Of a DNA stretch of 51,321 bases, positions 16,725 through 25,408 are shown piece after piece. Origin of the DNA: Methylobacter sp. (GTDB lineage: Bacteria > Pseudomonadota > Gammaproteobacteria > Methylococcales > Methylomonadaceae); NCBI RefSeq assembly GCF_023227905.1, contig NZ_JALOCF010000030.1, positions 1 to 51,321 of the forward strand. Direction: 5' to 3'. Each line of letters begins with the position of its first letter. Within the stretch, counting starts at the first letter, position 1. The position numbers were made by a program, and so were the translations under genes. Under the pieces are notes generated by a model, which worked only from the letters and a program-made list of their open reading frames with translations, did not search any database and was not told the origin of the DNA.

Positions 16725-16830
16725 AATAAACCCACCAATTTCTGAGGAGGAATGGTCGCCAAGTTCAATTAGAAGAAGAACATCTTGGCGGATAAAGCCT
16801 GGATTCATTAGTGAATCCAGGCTTTTTTTT
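16725..16830 (+). ncRNA. possible small RNA or leader with terminator
   Basis: After a -10-like TATAGA (about 16722) comes a short transcript-like segment. It contains GAGGAGGAATGG (a strong Shine-Dalgarno before a 6-codon frame MVAKFN, and two GGA motifs), a CGCCAAG...CTTGGCG hairpin (about 16757-16790) and then the strong terminator at 16795-16830. The layout is that of a ~100-nt sRNA; a CsrA/RsmA-binding sRNA is one option because of the GGA motifs. There is no family match by eye. Confidence 0.35.
16795..16830 (+). terminator. strong intrinsic terminator
   Basis: AAGCCTGGATTCA-TTAG-TGAATCCAGGCTT followed by eight T in a row: a 13-bp perfect stem with an ideal U-tract. It must end a plus-strand transcript, yet no protein gene lies within 650 bp upstream, which is the main argument for a small RNA here. 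Confidence 0.93.
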
Positions 16831-17301
16831 ATGGTCGTGATAGCTTAAAACGCGACACAACAATAAGTAACTGATTGTTGTGTAATTTTCGAAATATTAA
16901 CCTACTGCCCAACTTCATTGAGCCGCATTCATACCTTGATAAATTAAGATAAGGCTCGCCTTTACCTTGTTGATTTCGGAATTCAACAGTCAAATAGCAC
17001 TTCTCTATTCTTCTACCTCGCCTGCATAAACCTATAGGCAATCACCACCTACTTGTTTGGCAAAATTGCCAACGTTTGTGTCCGCCCCAGCACGACTTTT
17101 GTCAAGCTACTGTGCGAGTTATGGAAAATAATGTTCAGACCGCGGTATATCAAAAAAACCATCCGCACTCGCTTCCAATTTTCAGGTTTGCTTGGGAATG
17201 CTTGAAACATCAGTTAATATTCGGTCAGAATATTTAAGTTAAACTGCTCGAATCCAGCCCTCTTCAAGCCTTGCTTTTTAGTTTTTAGGATTGCCCTACT
17301 C
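16831..17301. other. intergenic stretch, only a short palindrome seen
   Basis: No convincing gene. A minus-strand frame at 16829-17041 lacks a ribosome site and domain features. TTGGCAA-AA-TTGCCAA at 17057-17072 is a 16-bp palindrome that could be an operator or a chance feature; it lies 230 bp before the HIT gene. Confidence 0.5.
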
Positions 17302-17709
17302 ATGACATTTCAGCTACACCCACGCCTGAAACAGGATTGCATAGCCATTGGCAGTTTTGAGCTGTGTCGATTATTAATGATGAATGACAGCCAATATCCC
17401 TGGTTTATACTGGTTCCGGAACGAGCGAACTTGCAGGAAATTTATCAGCTGAACAAAGCTGAGCGTGAATTACTGGCGGAAGAATCGAGCTATCTTGCCG
17501 AGAATCTGGCAGTGCTTTATAAAGCGGACAAAATGAATATTGCCGCAATAGGCAATATGGTCCCGCAACTGCATATCCATCATATAGTCCGCTATCAGAC
17601 CGATAAAGCCTGGCCTGCGCCGGCCTGGGGGAAATTCGCTGCCGAGCCTTACACAGACCGGCAGATTGCAGATAACTTAACTCGCGTTAAAGCCCAGTTG
17701 GGCATGTAA
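17302..17709 (+). CDS. HIT-domain protein (nucleotide hydrolase/transferase)
   Basis: 135 aa with the histidine-triad motif QLHIHHI (about residues 93-99) and the typical PWFILVPE strand near residue 33. The protein spans one HIT domain, of the short type found in proteobacteria. HIT proteins split nucleoside phosphoramidates or dinucleotides; the substrate here is unknown. It converges with the fliL-like gene, the two separated by the hairpin at 17714-17738. Confidence 0.9.
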   Translation: MTFQLHPRLKQDCIAIGSFELCRLLMMNDSQYPWFILVPERANLQEIYQLNKAERELLAEESSYLAENLAVLYKADKMNIAAIGNMVPQLHIHHIVRYQTDKAWPAPAWGKFAAEPYTDRQIADNLTRVKAQLGM

Positions 17710-17713
17710 AGCA

Positions 17714-17738
17714 GGCACAAGGCCTTTGGCCTTGTGCC
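17714..17738. terminator. hairpin between convergent genes
   Basis: GGCACAAGGCC-TTT-GGCCTTGTGCC is a perfect 11-bp stem. T-rich sequence follows weakly on both strands (TTAAAATCTT on plus, TGCTTTAC on minus), so it may act as a bidirectional terminator for the HIT and fliL-like genes. Confidence 0.65.
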
Positions 17739-17746
17739 TTAAAATC

Positions 17747-18208
17747 TTAATCAACCAAAAACTCAGTAAAATAAGCCTCTTTAAATCCTCCGGGGTGCTC
17801 AGCCTTATCCTCTTCGGAATGTTCTTCCTCAGCGGCTTCGCCGTGGCCTTTATCCCCTTCCTCCATTTTTGCCAGCGTCTTACGAATAATATCGGTCGTT
17901 TCCTGCCGTAATGCTTCGCGCTGTTCCATGGTTTGCAGTCCTTCAGACGGTCTGCCGCTGTATAGCATGATCAATTCGTGCCTTAATGCCGGCATGTGCT
18001 TTTTTACCGTCGCGATAGTGGCGGCACCTTCAACCAATAATTGCACGTTTATCAGCAAAAACTTTTTTGGTTCCGCCAAATTAACGGTAAACTTAGGAGT
18101 CATTTCCAGATATTTTACGCCGGCTTCTGCTTCCGATTCTTTGCCCCCTTCATTCGCAACAGCCGCGGACATAAACAGAAGACTTAATATCACAACTAAT
18201 AACCGCAT
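17747..18208 (-). CDS. FliL-family protein with signal peptide
   Basis: 153 aa related to FliL, the flagellar basal-body protein that binds the stator and strengthens torque. The middle part (YLEMTPKFTVNL, KKFLLINVQLLVEG, HMPALRHELIMLYSGR) is the FliL core. Instead of the usual uncleaved N-terminal anchor with a cytoplasmic head, it starts with what looks like a cleavable signal (MRLLVVILSLLFMSAAVA). The C-terminus is acidic and His-rich. It stands alone, not in a flagellar operon, so it may be a periplasmic paralogue rather than the stator FliL. Confidence 0.8.
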   Translation of the reverse strand: MRLLVVILSLLFMSAAVANEGGKESEAEAGVKYLEMTPKFTVNLAEPKKFLLINVQLLVEGAATIATVKKHMPALRHELIMLYSGRPSEGLQTMEQREALRQETTDIIRKTLAKMEEGDKGHGEAAEEEHSEEDKAEHPGGFKEAYFTEFLVD

Positions 18209-18293
18209 AACAGACTCCGTGTAACTGGAAAATAATGGCCTAGTATAAGGCCAAGCCCATCAATTTTAAACCAAATCCAATACTGACAAGGTA

Positions 18294-19310
18294 ATGACAA
18301 CTAATCTCCCCATCGGCCCGATAATGCTGGACGTTGCAGGCTTAACCCTGGCACAAGACGAAAAAGAAAAGATCAATCATCCCAACACCGGAGCAGTCAT
18401 TCTTTTTTCGCGCAATTATCAAGATCCCGAACAAGTTACCGAGTTGATTAATCAAATTCGCGCGGCGCGTAATGGCAACATACTGATCGCTGTCGATCAG
18501 GAAGGCGGCAGAGTGCAACGCTTCCAGCACGGCTTCACCCGTTTGCCGCCTGCGGTCAGCTATACGCAAAGCCCTGAACTGGCGGAATCGGCAGGCTGGC
18601 TGATGGCCGCTGAATTACTGGCTGTCGGCGTTGATTTCAGCTTTGCCCCGGTCCTTGATATTGATTGCGGCGTTAGCGAAATCATCGGCAACCGTTCGTT
18701 TTCAACCGATCCGACCCTTGCTACACGCCTTTCAAGCTCATTTAGAAAAGGCATGAATGAAGCGGGCATGGCCGCAACCGGAAAGCATTTCCCCGGACAC
18801 GGCGCAGTGGCTTTGGACTCACACCTGACCCTGCCGATTGACGAAAGAGACCTGGACAGCATCAGGGCAAAAGACTTGCTGCCCTTTAAACAACTGATCG
18901 AGGAAGGCTTGGAAGGCATCATGCCTGCGCATGTAGTCTACCCAAAAATCGACCCGAATCCGGCCGGCTTTTCGCCGTTCTGGATACAGCAGATTTTACG
19001 CAAGGAATTGAACTTCAACGGCACCGTGTTCAGCGACGACTTGAGCATGGAAGGCGCGGCATCGGTCGGCGACTTCCCGGAACGCGCTAGACTGGCGCAA
19101 TTGGCCGGGTGCGACATGATCCTGGTTTGCAATAATCCGGCCGCCGCCGAGCAGGTGCTTGAGGCCTTGCCGATAAGCCAAGACCCCGTCAGGGAACAGC
19201 GGCTTAGTCGTATGCAGGGCAAACCGCAGATGAACCGCGAACAGCTGACGCATACTGAAAAATGGCAGCAATTATCCACTCTCATCAACAATACCTATAA
19301 CCATGCTTGA
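18294..19310 (+). CDS. nagZ: beta-N-acetylhexosaminidase NagZ
   Basis: A family 3 glycosidase, cytoplasmic, that removes GlcNAc from anhydro-muropeptides in wall recycling. The family motif KHFPGHGAVALDSH (catalytic His loop) is near residue 165 and the nucleophile Asp is in FSDDLSMEGA near residue 246. 338 aa, full length, AAGG just before the ATG. It overlaps hpt by 8 bp, so the two are co-translated. It is divergent from the fliL-like gene. Confidence 0.96.
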   Translation: MTTNLPIGPIMLDVAGLTLAQDEKEKINHPNTGAVILFSRNYQDPEQVTELINQIRAARNGNILIAVDQEGGRVQRFQHGFTRLPPAVSYTQSPELAESAGWLMAAELLAVGVDFSFAPVLDIDCGVSEIIGNRSFSTDPTLATRLSSSFRKGMNEAGMAATGKHFPGHGAVALDSHLTLPIDERDLDSIRAKDLLPFKQLIEEGLEGIMPAHVVYPKIDPNPAGFSPFWIQQILRKELNFNGTVFSDDLSMEGAASVGDFPERARLAQLAGCDMILVCNNPAAAEQVLEALPISQDPVREQRLSRMQGKPQMNREQLTHTEKWQQLSTLINNTYNHA

Positions 19311-19842
19311 AGAAATCAAACACGTCCAGGCCACCGCCGATTTGCTGCACAGCGAACAGGAAATTGAAACCGCCATCGATAAAATGGCTCAGCAAATCAA
19401 CATTGCGCTTGCCGATCACAATCCGCTATTACTCTGCGTCATGAACGGCGGCATCGTCACCTTTGGCAAGTTACTGACCCGGTTAAGCATCCCCCTAACC
19501 ATTGATGCAATTAACGCCAGCCGCTACCAAAACCTGACCTCGGGCGGCAGTATCGAATGGCTGGTTAAACCGGTAACATCGCTTAAAGGCCGTACGGTAC
19601 TGCTCGTGGACGACATTCTAGATGAAGGCATCACTCTTCAAGCAATTTATCAATATTGCCGGGAACAAGGCGCGACAGCCGTTTACAGCGCCGTGCTGGT
19701 GGATAAAATACTCGACCATCAAAAGCCAATCACCGCCGATTTTATCGGGCTGAAAGTGGAAAACCGTTATGTGTTCGGCTACGGCATGGACTACAAAGGC
19801 TATTTACGCAACGCACCGGGCATTTACGCCTGCAAGGAATAA
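19303..19842 (+). CDS. hpt: hypoxanthine-guanine phosphoribosyltransferase
   Basis: A purine salvage enzyme that joins hypoxanthine or guanine with PRPP to give IMP or GMP. 179 aa; the PRPP-binding loop is VLLVDDILDEGITL (about residue 100), and VMNGGIVTFGKLL is the PPi loop. It starts inside the end of nagZ and stops 5 bp before the next gene, the MTI phosphorylase, whose product hypoxanthine is its substrate. Confidence 0.93.
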   Translation: MLEEIKHVQATADLLHSEQEIETAIDKMAQQINIALADHNPLLLCVMNGGIVTFGKLLTRLSIPLTIDAINASRYQNLTSGGSIEWLVKPVTSLKGRTVLLVDDILDEGITLQAIYQYCREQGATAVYSAVLVDKILDHQKPITADFIGLKVENRYVFGYGMDYKGYLRNAPGIYACKE

Positions 19843-19847
19843 ACATC

Positions 19848-20576
19848 ATGACTCAACTAGCCATTATCGGCGGCACCGGCCTGACCCAACTTAGCGATTT
19901 AACCATCATCAAACGCGAACAGCTGAGCACGCCTTACGGTTCGCCATCTGCCGAGTTTGTTACCGGGGAATTGAACAATACCCGGATTATCTTCCTGGCT
20001 AGACACGGCAATCCGCACACCATTGCTCCGCACAAAATAAATTATCAGGCTAATATCTGGGGTCTTAAGCAGCTTGGCGTTGAGCAGATCATTGCTGTCG
20101 CCGCAGTGGGTGGCATTACCAGCGAAATGGTTCCAGCGCATATCGCCATCCCGGACCAGATTATTGATTACAGCTATGGCCGCATGCATACTTTTTTTGA
20201 AGATGAGACAGTCACGCACATAGACTTTACCTGTCCGTACAGCCAAAAACTGCGTTCCCGCCTGATCAGCGCCGCCGCTAAAGTCAACATAAAGATCAGC
20301 CCGATAGGCACCTACGGCTGCACCCAAGGCCCTCGCCTGGAAACCGCCGCAGAAATCCAGCGTATGGAAAGAGACGGCTGCGACCTGGTCGGCATGACCG
20401 GCATGCCGGAAGCCGCCTTAGCCAAAGAACTCGGTATGGATTATGCCGCACTCAACGTAGTCGCCAATTGGGCCGCAGGAAAATCGGAAGGGGAAATAAC
20501 CATGGAAGAAATTGAGCGGCACCTCCATAAAGGCATGGCGGATACCGCTGAATTACTGAAAGCTTTTGTGGGTTAG
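19848..20576 (+). CDS. S-methyl-5'-thioinosine phosphorylase (MTAP/PNP family)
   Basis: 242 aa of the MTA phosphorylase family: IIGGTGL at the N-terminus, RHGNPHTIAPHKINYQAN (phosphate and purine contacts) and TYGCTQGPRLETAAEI. In Pseudomonas aeruginosa the neighbour of nagZ (PA3004) is an S-methyl-5'-thioinosine phosphorylase that gives hypoxanthine and methylthioribose-1-phosphate; the same neighbourhood and an hpt gene immediately before make this specificity the best guess over MTA phosphorylase. The active-site residues cannot be settled by eye. Confidence 0.85.
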   Translation: MTQLAIIGGTGLTQLSDLTIIKREQLSTPYGSPSAEFVTGELNNTRIIFLARHGNPHTIAPHKINYQANIWGLKQLGVEQIIAVAAVGGITSEMVPAHIAIPDQIIDYSYGRMHTFFEDETVTHIDFTCPYSQKLRSRLISAAAKVNIKISPIGTYGCTQGPRLETAAEIQRMERDGCDLVGMTGMPEAALAKELGMDYAALNVVANWAAGKSEGEITMEEIERHLHKGMADTAELLKAFVG

Positions 20577-20584
20577 CTTGAGGC

Positions 20585-21064
20585 TTAGTGGTGGCAACCC
20601 GCGCCATGGATATGTCCATGCTCGGCTTCTTCTTTAGTCGCCGGTCTAACGTCCACAACTTCCACATCAAAAGTTAAGGCGGTTCCCGCCAACGGATGAT
20701 TGCCGTCAATGGTAATATCGTCGCCATCGATCTTAACGATGGTAACTTCGCCGGAACCGGAACTGACATCGGCATGGAACATCATGCCGACTTCAAGCTC
20801 ATCAATACCTTCAAACATTGACCGAGGGATTACCTGAATCATCTCGTCATGTTGTTCGCCATAAGCATCTTTGGCCTCAATGCGCACATTAAACTTGTCG
20901 CCGACGGCTTTACCGGCCAATGCCGCTTCCAGACCCGGAATGATGTTGCCAACACCGTGCAGATAAACCAAGGCCTCACCACCTTTCGAACTATCCAGTA
21001 CTTCGCCGTCATCATTAGTCAAAGTATAGTGAATTGAGACAGCCATATTGTCAGCTACTTGCAT
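20585..21064 (-). CDS. slyD: FKBP-type peptidyl-prolyl isomerase SlyD
   Basis: A cytoplasmic proline isomerase and chaperone, also a metal-binding protein that feeds nickel to hydrogenase in E. coli. 159 aa from MQVADNMAVSIHYTL; AAGG precedes this ATG, while the frame extends upstream without support. The FKBP core is split by an inserted flap (about residues 70-125), and the C-terminus is short and His/Cys-rich (HGHIHGAGCHH). It converges with the MTI phosphorylase gene. Confidence 0.93.
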   Translation of the reverse strand: MQVADNMAVSIHYTLTNDDGEVLDSSKGGEALVYLHGVGNIIPGLEAALAGKAVGDKFNVRIEAKDAYGEQHDEMIQVIPRSMFEGIDELEVGMMFHADVSSGSGEVTIVKIDGDDITIDGNHPLAGTALTFDVEVVDVRPATKEEAEHGHIHGAGCHH

Positions 21065-21169
21065 GATAAAACCTTTTTCGTAATTTAAAAGCCGTCTATG
21101 ATAAAGAGTTGCAACTATTTTGTCTGAAAAATTATCTAACCCATCATAATTATCCACAGGAAACCTATC

Positions 21170-21343
21170 ATGTCGCGCTGGAGACCGCCGAGGCCAAAGT
21201 CATCCCCTTACATCACGCCGGAAGGCTATCAAACTCTGGAAATTGAATTGAAAGACCTGTGGACCAAGCGCAAAGAGGTTACCCAGGCTTTATCGGCAGC
21301 GGCAGCGGAAGGCGATCGCTCGGAAAATGCAGAATACATCTAA
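21170..21343 (+). pseudogene. greB: greB, truncated after 57 codons
   Basis: MSRWRPPRPKSSPYITPEGY then an acidic/basic coiled-coil start and AAAAEGDRSENAEYI, where the frame ends in TAA. This is the N-terminus of GreB, the transcript-cleavage factor (usually ~160 aa); relatives continue with Y and a basic helix at exactly this point. A good ribosome site (AGGA, 8 bases before ATG) remains. Nothing like the rest of greB is seen in the window. The break coincides with a sharp fall in GC content, so it marks the junction with foreign DNA. Confidence 0.88.
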
Positions 21344-21396
21344 TAACCTCATTTAACATACTATTTTTAAAAAAGCACAGAAAAAACAATCATATT

Positions 21397-21424
21397 TTGA
21401 CAGTATGCATACTATCTTTATGTA
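21397..21424 (+). promoter_or_regulatory. promoter with palindromic operator before the AT-rich orphan gene
   Basis: TTGACA (21397-21402), 16 bp, then TATGTA (21419-21424). The spacer contains the perfect 12-bp palindrome AGTATGCATACT (21402-21413), placed where a repressor would block RNA polymerase. It lies 55 bp before the gene at 21480. Confidence 0.55.
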
Positions 21425-21479
21425 CTTTTTTTAAGTAAACTTTAAGATTAATATTTGAAGGATTTGGAAGAATTTCGAG

Positions 21480-22748
21480 ATGACAGAAACGAAATACTAT
21501 ATATGTTACGAAAACCCTCTTAAACAAGATGAAGCTGAACTACTGCATAAATATTGGCGGCTTGATCAAAGCTCAGAAAATATTTATCGACACAAAGTGC
21601 AAGATTTAATAGGAATTCTTAACTTTGATAAGGAAAGCCACGTCACTAAATTCGTTAAGGGCAATTGTTTCATTTCATCAAATTCACAAATCTTTAACTG
21701 CACGTCTTGCCAAATAAAATTTAATGCAAATTGCCGAACTGAGCTCAATAATTTAATCAAAAGACTTCCAAAAGTTTGCAACAATTGCAAAAAAGAAGAG
21801 ATAAATCTCATAGCTTTAGAAAAAATAAATATCCTCCAATCCTCAATACAGCAACCCATATTCCCTGAATTTAGTTATGAAGATCTTCAAGCACTTAATT
21901 ATGTTGAGAAAATAATTTTGTTTGTTATGCTTTCGGAAATGAATGCCAGCGAAAATGAACCTATCAACTTTTCGGAAGGAGAACTAAATCTGACTGGTGT
22001 GACTGATATTGATAAGGATATATTATCATCATTATTTAATAAGAAAGCAATTTATGTTATCAAAGATGAAGACTATAATAATCTACCTTTGCTAATAGAA
22101 ACGACAGAATATATTTACAAAAACAAAAAGCATTTAAATTCAGACAATATTAATTTCGTTAATTCATTTTTAAGTGGTTTATATGAACCTGGAGTATATT
22201 TTTTAAAACCTACTGATTCCCCTTCTTTTGAAGGCTTCTTAGATCAACTTTTTGAGGAGATAAATAATTCTTTCATAACCAAAAAAGATGTTGAAATTTT
22301 ATCAGATCTTATAATTTCGATACTTTTATATCAATCGTATTATCTTGTTAACGAAGCTAAAAAAGAGCATAAAATACCAATAGACATGAACATGAAATTG
22401 GATATAGTACTAACTAGTTTAGTAAAAAAATATCCGATGCCTGTTGTTTTTAATATTTTAAATTATCAAGCCAAAAATGTAGCCGCAAAGCTTTATTCTA
22501 ATACAGCGATGCCATCATATATTCAAAATAAATTATATTGCAAATATATTGAAGAATATATTAATTACTTAGATAAAAACAATAAAATACCCTATAAAAA
22601 AATGCTTCCAGACTATATGACTGGTTCAAAAATTGAATACTTCTCGAGCCACTATATTTTAGGAGACTTAATAAGCTGGTCTAGTTTAAGTGGGAATGAC
22701 ATTATAGAAAGGTGGATTCATAGTGATACTATAAAAAATATACAATAA
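21480..22748 (+). CDS. AT-rich orphan protein with possible zinc ribbon
   Basis: 422 aa, not recognised. The N-terminal third has two Cys pairs about 30 residues apart (FNCTSCQIKF and KVCNNCKKEE), plus another Cys (NANCRTE) between them, which suggests a zinc ribbon or treble-clef fold. The rest is predicted helical, Ile/Leu/Asn/Lys-rich, without transmembrane segments. GGAAG lies before the ATG, and a promoter with a palindrome is upstream. Base composition is far lower in GC than every neighbour, and the gene follows the greB break directly, so recent transfer is likely. A defence or phage-related role is possible from context but unproven. Confidence 0.8.
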   Translation: MTETKYYICYENPLKQDEAELLHKYWRLDQSSENIYRHKVQDLIGILNFDKESHVTKFVKGNCFISSNSQIFNCTSCQIKFNANCRTELNNLIKRLPKVCNNCKKEEINLIALEKINILQSSIQQPIFPEFSYEDLQALNYVEKIILFVMLSEMNASENEPINFSEGELNLTGVTDIDKDILSSLFNKKAIYVIKDEDYNNLPLLIETTEYIYKNKKHLNSDNINFVNSFLSGLYEPGVYFLKPTDSPSFEGFLDQLFEEINNSFITKKDVEILSDLIISILLYQSYYLVNEAKKEHKIPIDMNMKLDIVLTSLVKKYPMPVVFNILNYQAKNVAAKLYSNTAMPSYIQNKLYCKYIEEYINYLDKNNKIPYKKMLPDYMTGSKIEYFSSHYILGDLISWSSLSGNDIIERWIHSDTIKNIQ

Positions 22749-22949
22749 ATACCGTTTAAATAGAAATCAAAATTTTACGGGCATTCGAAAATAATTTGAA
22801 GCAAGAGTTATAAACGTTAACATAAAGTTTTATAAAATATAATTTTATGTGCATATTGTTACGAAACCCGCCGCTAAATCTTATTTATATTCGGCCACCG
22901 ATTCTTATCTAAAAATCACGATCTAATACCGATCAGGTATACTCGATCT

Positions 22950-23159
22950 ATGAACAGGGTCATGAACCACTCGAAGATCGATCGTTACAACGTAATCTAT
23001 AAAACTGACTTGCTGGTAAAGGCCGTCAAATGGGCCAATTGGTTGGACGGAAAATCGGCAAAACCAGTTAAAAATGTCATTTATTGGATTGCTGCCAAGC
23101 GGCGATTTCTGAAAAAATCAGCTTGTCTGGCAATTGTGGCTGGAGTGCTGATGTTTTAA
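22950..23159 (+). CDS. small basic hypothetical protein, doubtful
   Basis: 69 aa, Lys-rich with a hydrophobic end (CLAIVAGVLMF). Its last four bases overlap the end of the convergent P-type ATPase gene. A TATACT box lies shortly upstream, but there is no clear ribosome site. No family is recognised. It may be a remnant carried with the island edge. Confidence 0.3.
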   Translation: MNRVMNHSKIDRYNVIYKTDLLVKAVKWANWLDGKSAKPVKNVIYWIAAKRRFLKKSACLAIVAGVLMF

Positions 23160-25408
23160 AGCGATAATCTTCGCAGTCGCAGAGCGTTCATAATGACTGA
23201 AACCGAACTAAAACTCATCGCTGCCGCCGCAATCATCGGTGACAGCAAAATGCCGAAGAACGGATACAGCACACCGGCGGCAATGGGAACGCCGAGCGCG
23301 TTGTAAATGAAAGCAAAGAACAGATTCTGGCGGATATTGCTCATGGTCGCTTGACTTAACAGCCGTGCCCGGGCGATGCCACGCAGATCGCCTTTGACCA
23401 GCGTAACCCCCGCGCTTTCCATGGCGACATCGGTGCCCGTACCCATCGCAATACCTACGTGTGCCTGCGCCAATGCCGGCGCATCGTTGATGCCGTCGCC
23501 CGCCATTGCCACGATATGGCCTTCGGCCTGCAATTGTTTAACGATTTCGGTTTTCTGGTCAGGTAATACTTCAGCTTCAACCCGGTCTATGCCAAGTTTT
23601 TTTGCCACTGCATTGGCGGTGGTTTTATTATCGCCGGTCAGCATGACGACTTTTATTCCTGCTTCGTGCAAGGCTTTCAACGCTTCCGATGTTGACGATT
23701 TGATCGGATCGGTGACACTGATAAATCCGCCGAGCTTGCCGTCCACGGCGACAAACATGACGGTCTGCCCTTCCAGGCGTAGCTCGTCAGCCTGTTTTTG
23801 TAAAGGCGCTGTATCGATATTCTGCGCTACCATTAATTGGGCATTACCCAGTGCAACCCGACGGCCTGAAATCCTGCCGCAAACTCCTTTACCGGTTACC
23901 GATTCAAATTGTTCTCCGGCAGTCAGCTTGATGCCCTTTTCTTCAGCGCCTTTAACAATGGCGGCGGCAAGCGGATGTTCGCTAGCTCGTTCCAGGCTTG
24001 CGCCGAGAGACAATACGTCTTCTTCGGAAAAATCCTTGCTGGCTATGACTGACATCAGACGGGGTTTACCCTCGGTCAGGGTGCCGGTTTTGTCGATCAC
24101 TAAGGTATCTATTTTTTCCATGATTTCCAGCGCTTCGGCATTTTTAATCAATACTCCGAGCTGAGCGCCCTTGCCGGTACCGACCATAATCGACATCGGC
24201 GTGGCAAGACCGAGAGCGCAGGGGCAAGCGATAATAAGTACAGCTACTGCATTAACAATGGCATGCGCCAAACGCGGTTCCGGCCCCCACTGCCACCAGA
24301 CTATCAGCGTGATGATCGCAATGATGACAACGGCCGGGACAAACCAGGCGGCAACCAGATCCGCCAGTTTCTGGATCGGCGCCCGGCTGCGCTGTGCTTC
24401 GCTGACCATCCTCACGATCCGGGCCAACAGCGTTTCGCCGCCGACCTTCTCGGCGCGCATCAGCAGGCTTCCAGTGCTGTTGACGGTAGCGCCTATCAGC
24501 CTGTCCCCTACATTTTTTTCCACGGGAATAGGCTCACCGGTCACCATCGATTCATCGACACTGCTATAGCCTTGCTGCACGACACCATCAACGGGGATTT
24601 TTTCGCCGGGCCGGATGCGTAACTGATCGCCCGGTTGGACCTGTTCAAGAGGAATATCCTCTTCCTTGCCGTCGCCTGTCACCCGACGCGCTGTTTTCGG
24701 CGCCAGTTCCAATAACATTTTGATAGCCTGGTTGGTGCGGCTTCGAGCCTGTAATTCCAATACTTGCCCCAGCAATACCAAGGCGGTAATGACGGCGGCG
24801 GCCTCAAAATAAACAGCCACCATGCCGTCCGGGGTGCGCATGGTTGGCGGAAAAATGCCCGGCGCAAATGCTGCTGTCACACTGTAGCCCCAAGCAACGC
24901 TGATACCCAAAGCGATCAGTGTGAACATATTGAGGCTGCGATTGATCAAAGAAGCCCAGCCGCGCACAAAAAACGTCCAGCCGCCCCACAGCACCACCGG
25001 CGTAGCCAGCGCTAATTGCAGCCATTGCAGCCTGCGTGCATCCAGAAAATCGGGTATGGCGGTCGGATACAGGTCATGGCCCATGGCCAGCATGAACAAC
25101 GGCAGGGTTAAGGCAGCGCTCATCCAAAAGCGTCGCGACATATCCTTGAGTTCGTGATCTTCGGCTTCCACTTCAGTTGTTCGCGGCTCCAGAGCCATGC
25201 CGCAAATCGGGCAGTTTCCCGGTTCATTGCGGATGATTTCAGGATGCATCGGACACACATATTCGGCATGGCTTTCAAAAACCTTGCTTTCCACCGGTTC
25301 CATTGTCTCCAGGGTCATCCCGCATTTGGGACAGTTGCCGGGATTTTCCAGACGGACTTCAGGGTGCATGGGGCAGGTATAAGTTTTTTTGTGAGCGTAT
25401 TTTGTCAT
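23156..25408 (-). CDS. copper-translocating P1B-type ATPase, internal start
   Basis: The second half of the 1652-aa frame read as its own gene: 750 aa from MTKYAHKKTYTCPMH. AGGA lies 8 bases before this ATG, so independent translation is likely whatever happens upstream. Two Cys-rich heavy-metal-binding modules, eight predicted membrane segments, the actuator TGEP, CPC, DKTGT and TGDN-x-GDGINDAPAL motifs are all intact. It should export Cu(I) from the cytoplasm and fits with the copper genes at 28.7-36.3 kb. Confidence 0.8.
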   Translation of the reverse strand: MTKYAHKKTYTCPMHPEVRLENPGNCPKCGMTLETMEPVESKVFESHAEYVCPMHPEIIRNEPGNCPICGMALEPRTTEVEAEDHELKDMSRRFWMSAALTLPLFMLAMGHDLYPTAIPDFLDARRLQWLQLALATPVVLWGGWTFFVRGWASLINRSLNMFTLIALGISVAWGYSVTAAFAPGIFPPTMRTPDGMVAVYFEAAAVITALVLLGQVLELQARSRTNQAIKMLLELAPKTARRVTGDGKEEDIPLEQVQPGDQLRIRPGEKIPVDGVVQQGYSSVDESMVTGEPIPVEKNVGDRLIGATVNSTGSLLMRAEKVGGETLLARIVRMVSEAQRSRAPIQKLADLVAAWFVPAVVIIAIITLIVWWQWGPEPRLAHAIVNAVAVLIIACPCALGLATPMSIMVGTGKGAQLGVLIKNAEALEIMEKIDTLVIDKTGTLTEGKPRLMSVIASKDFSEEDVLSLGASLERASEHPLAAAIVKGAEEKGIKLTAGEQFESVTGKGVCGRISGRRVALGNAQLMVAQNIDTAPLQKQADELRLEGQTVMFVAVDGKLGGFISVTDPIKSSTSEALKALHEAGIKVVMLTGDNKTTANAVAKKLGIDRVEAEVLPDQKTEIVKQLQAEGHIVAMAGDGINDAPALAQAHVGIAMGTGTDVAMESAGVTLVKGDLRGIARARLLSQATMSNIRQNLFFAFIYNALGVPIAAGVLYPFFGILLSPMIAAAAMSFSSVSVIMNALRLRRLSL

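Noticed and set aside
16829..17041. Minus-strand open frame of 70 codons
   Set aside because: No ribosome site, overlaps the terminator region, and the composition does not look like a protein family.
17057..17072. Palindrome TTGGCAAAATTGCCAA as a regulator site
   Set aside because: It is 230 bp from the nearest start codon with no promoter beside it; it could be chance.
22950..23159. Faint resemblance of the small basic frame (LLVKAVKWANWLDGKS) to ribosomal protein S7
   Set aside because: Only a short pattern agrees; the S7 N-terminus and the rest do not, and there is no ribosomal gene context. Kept only as a doubtful hypothetical.
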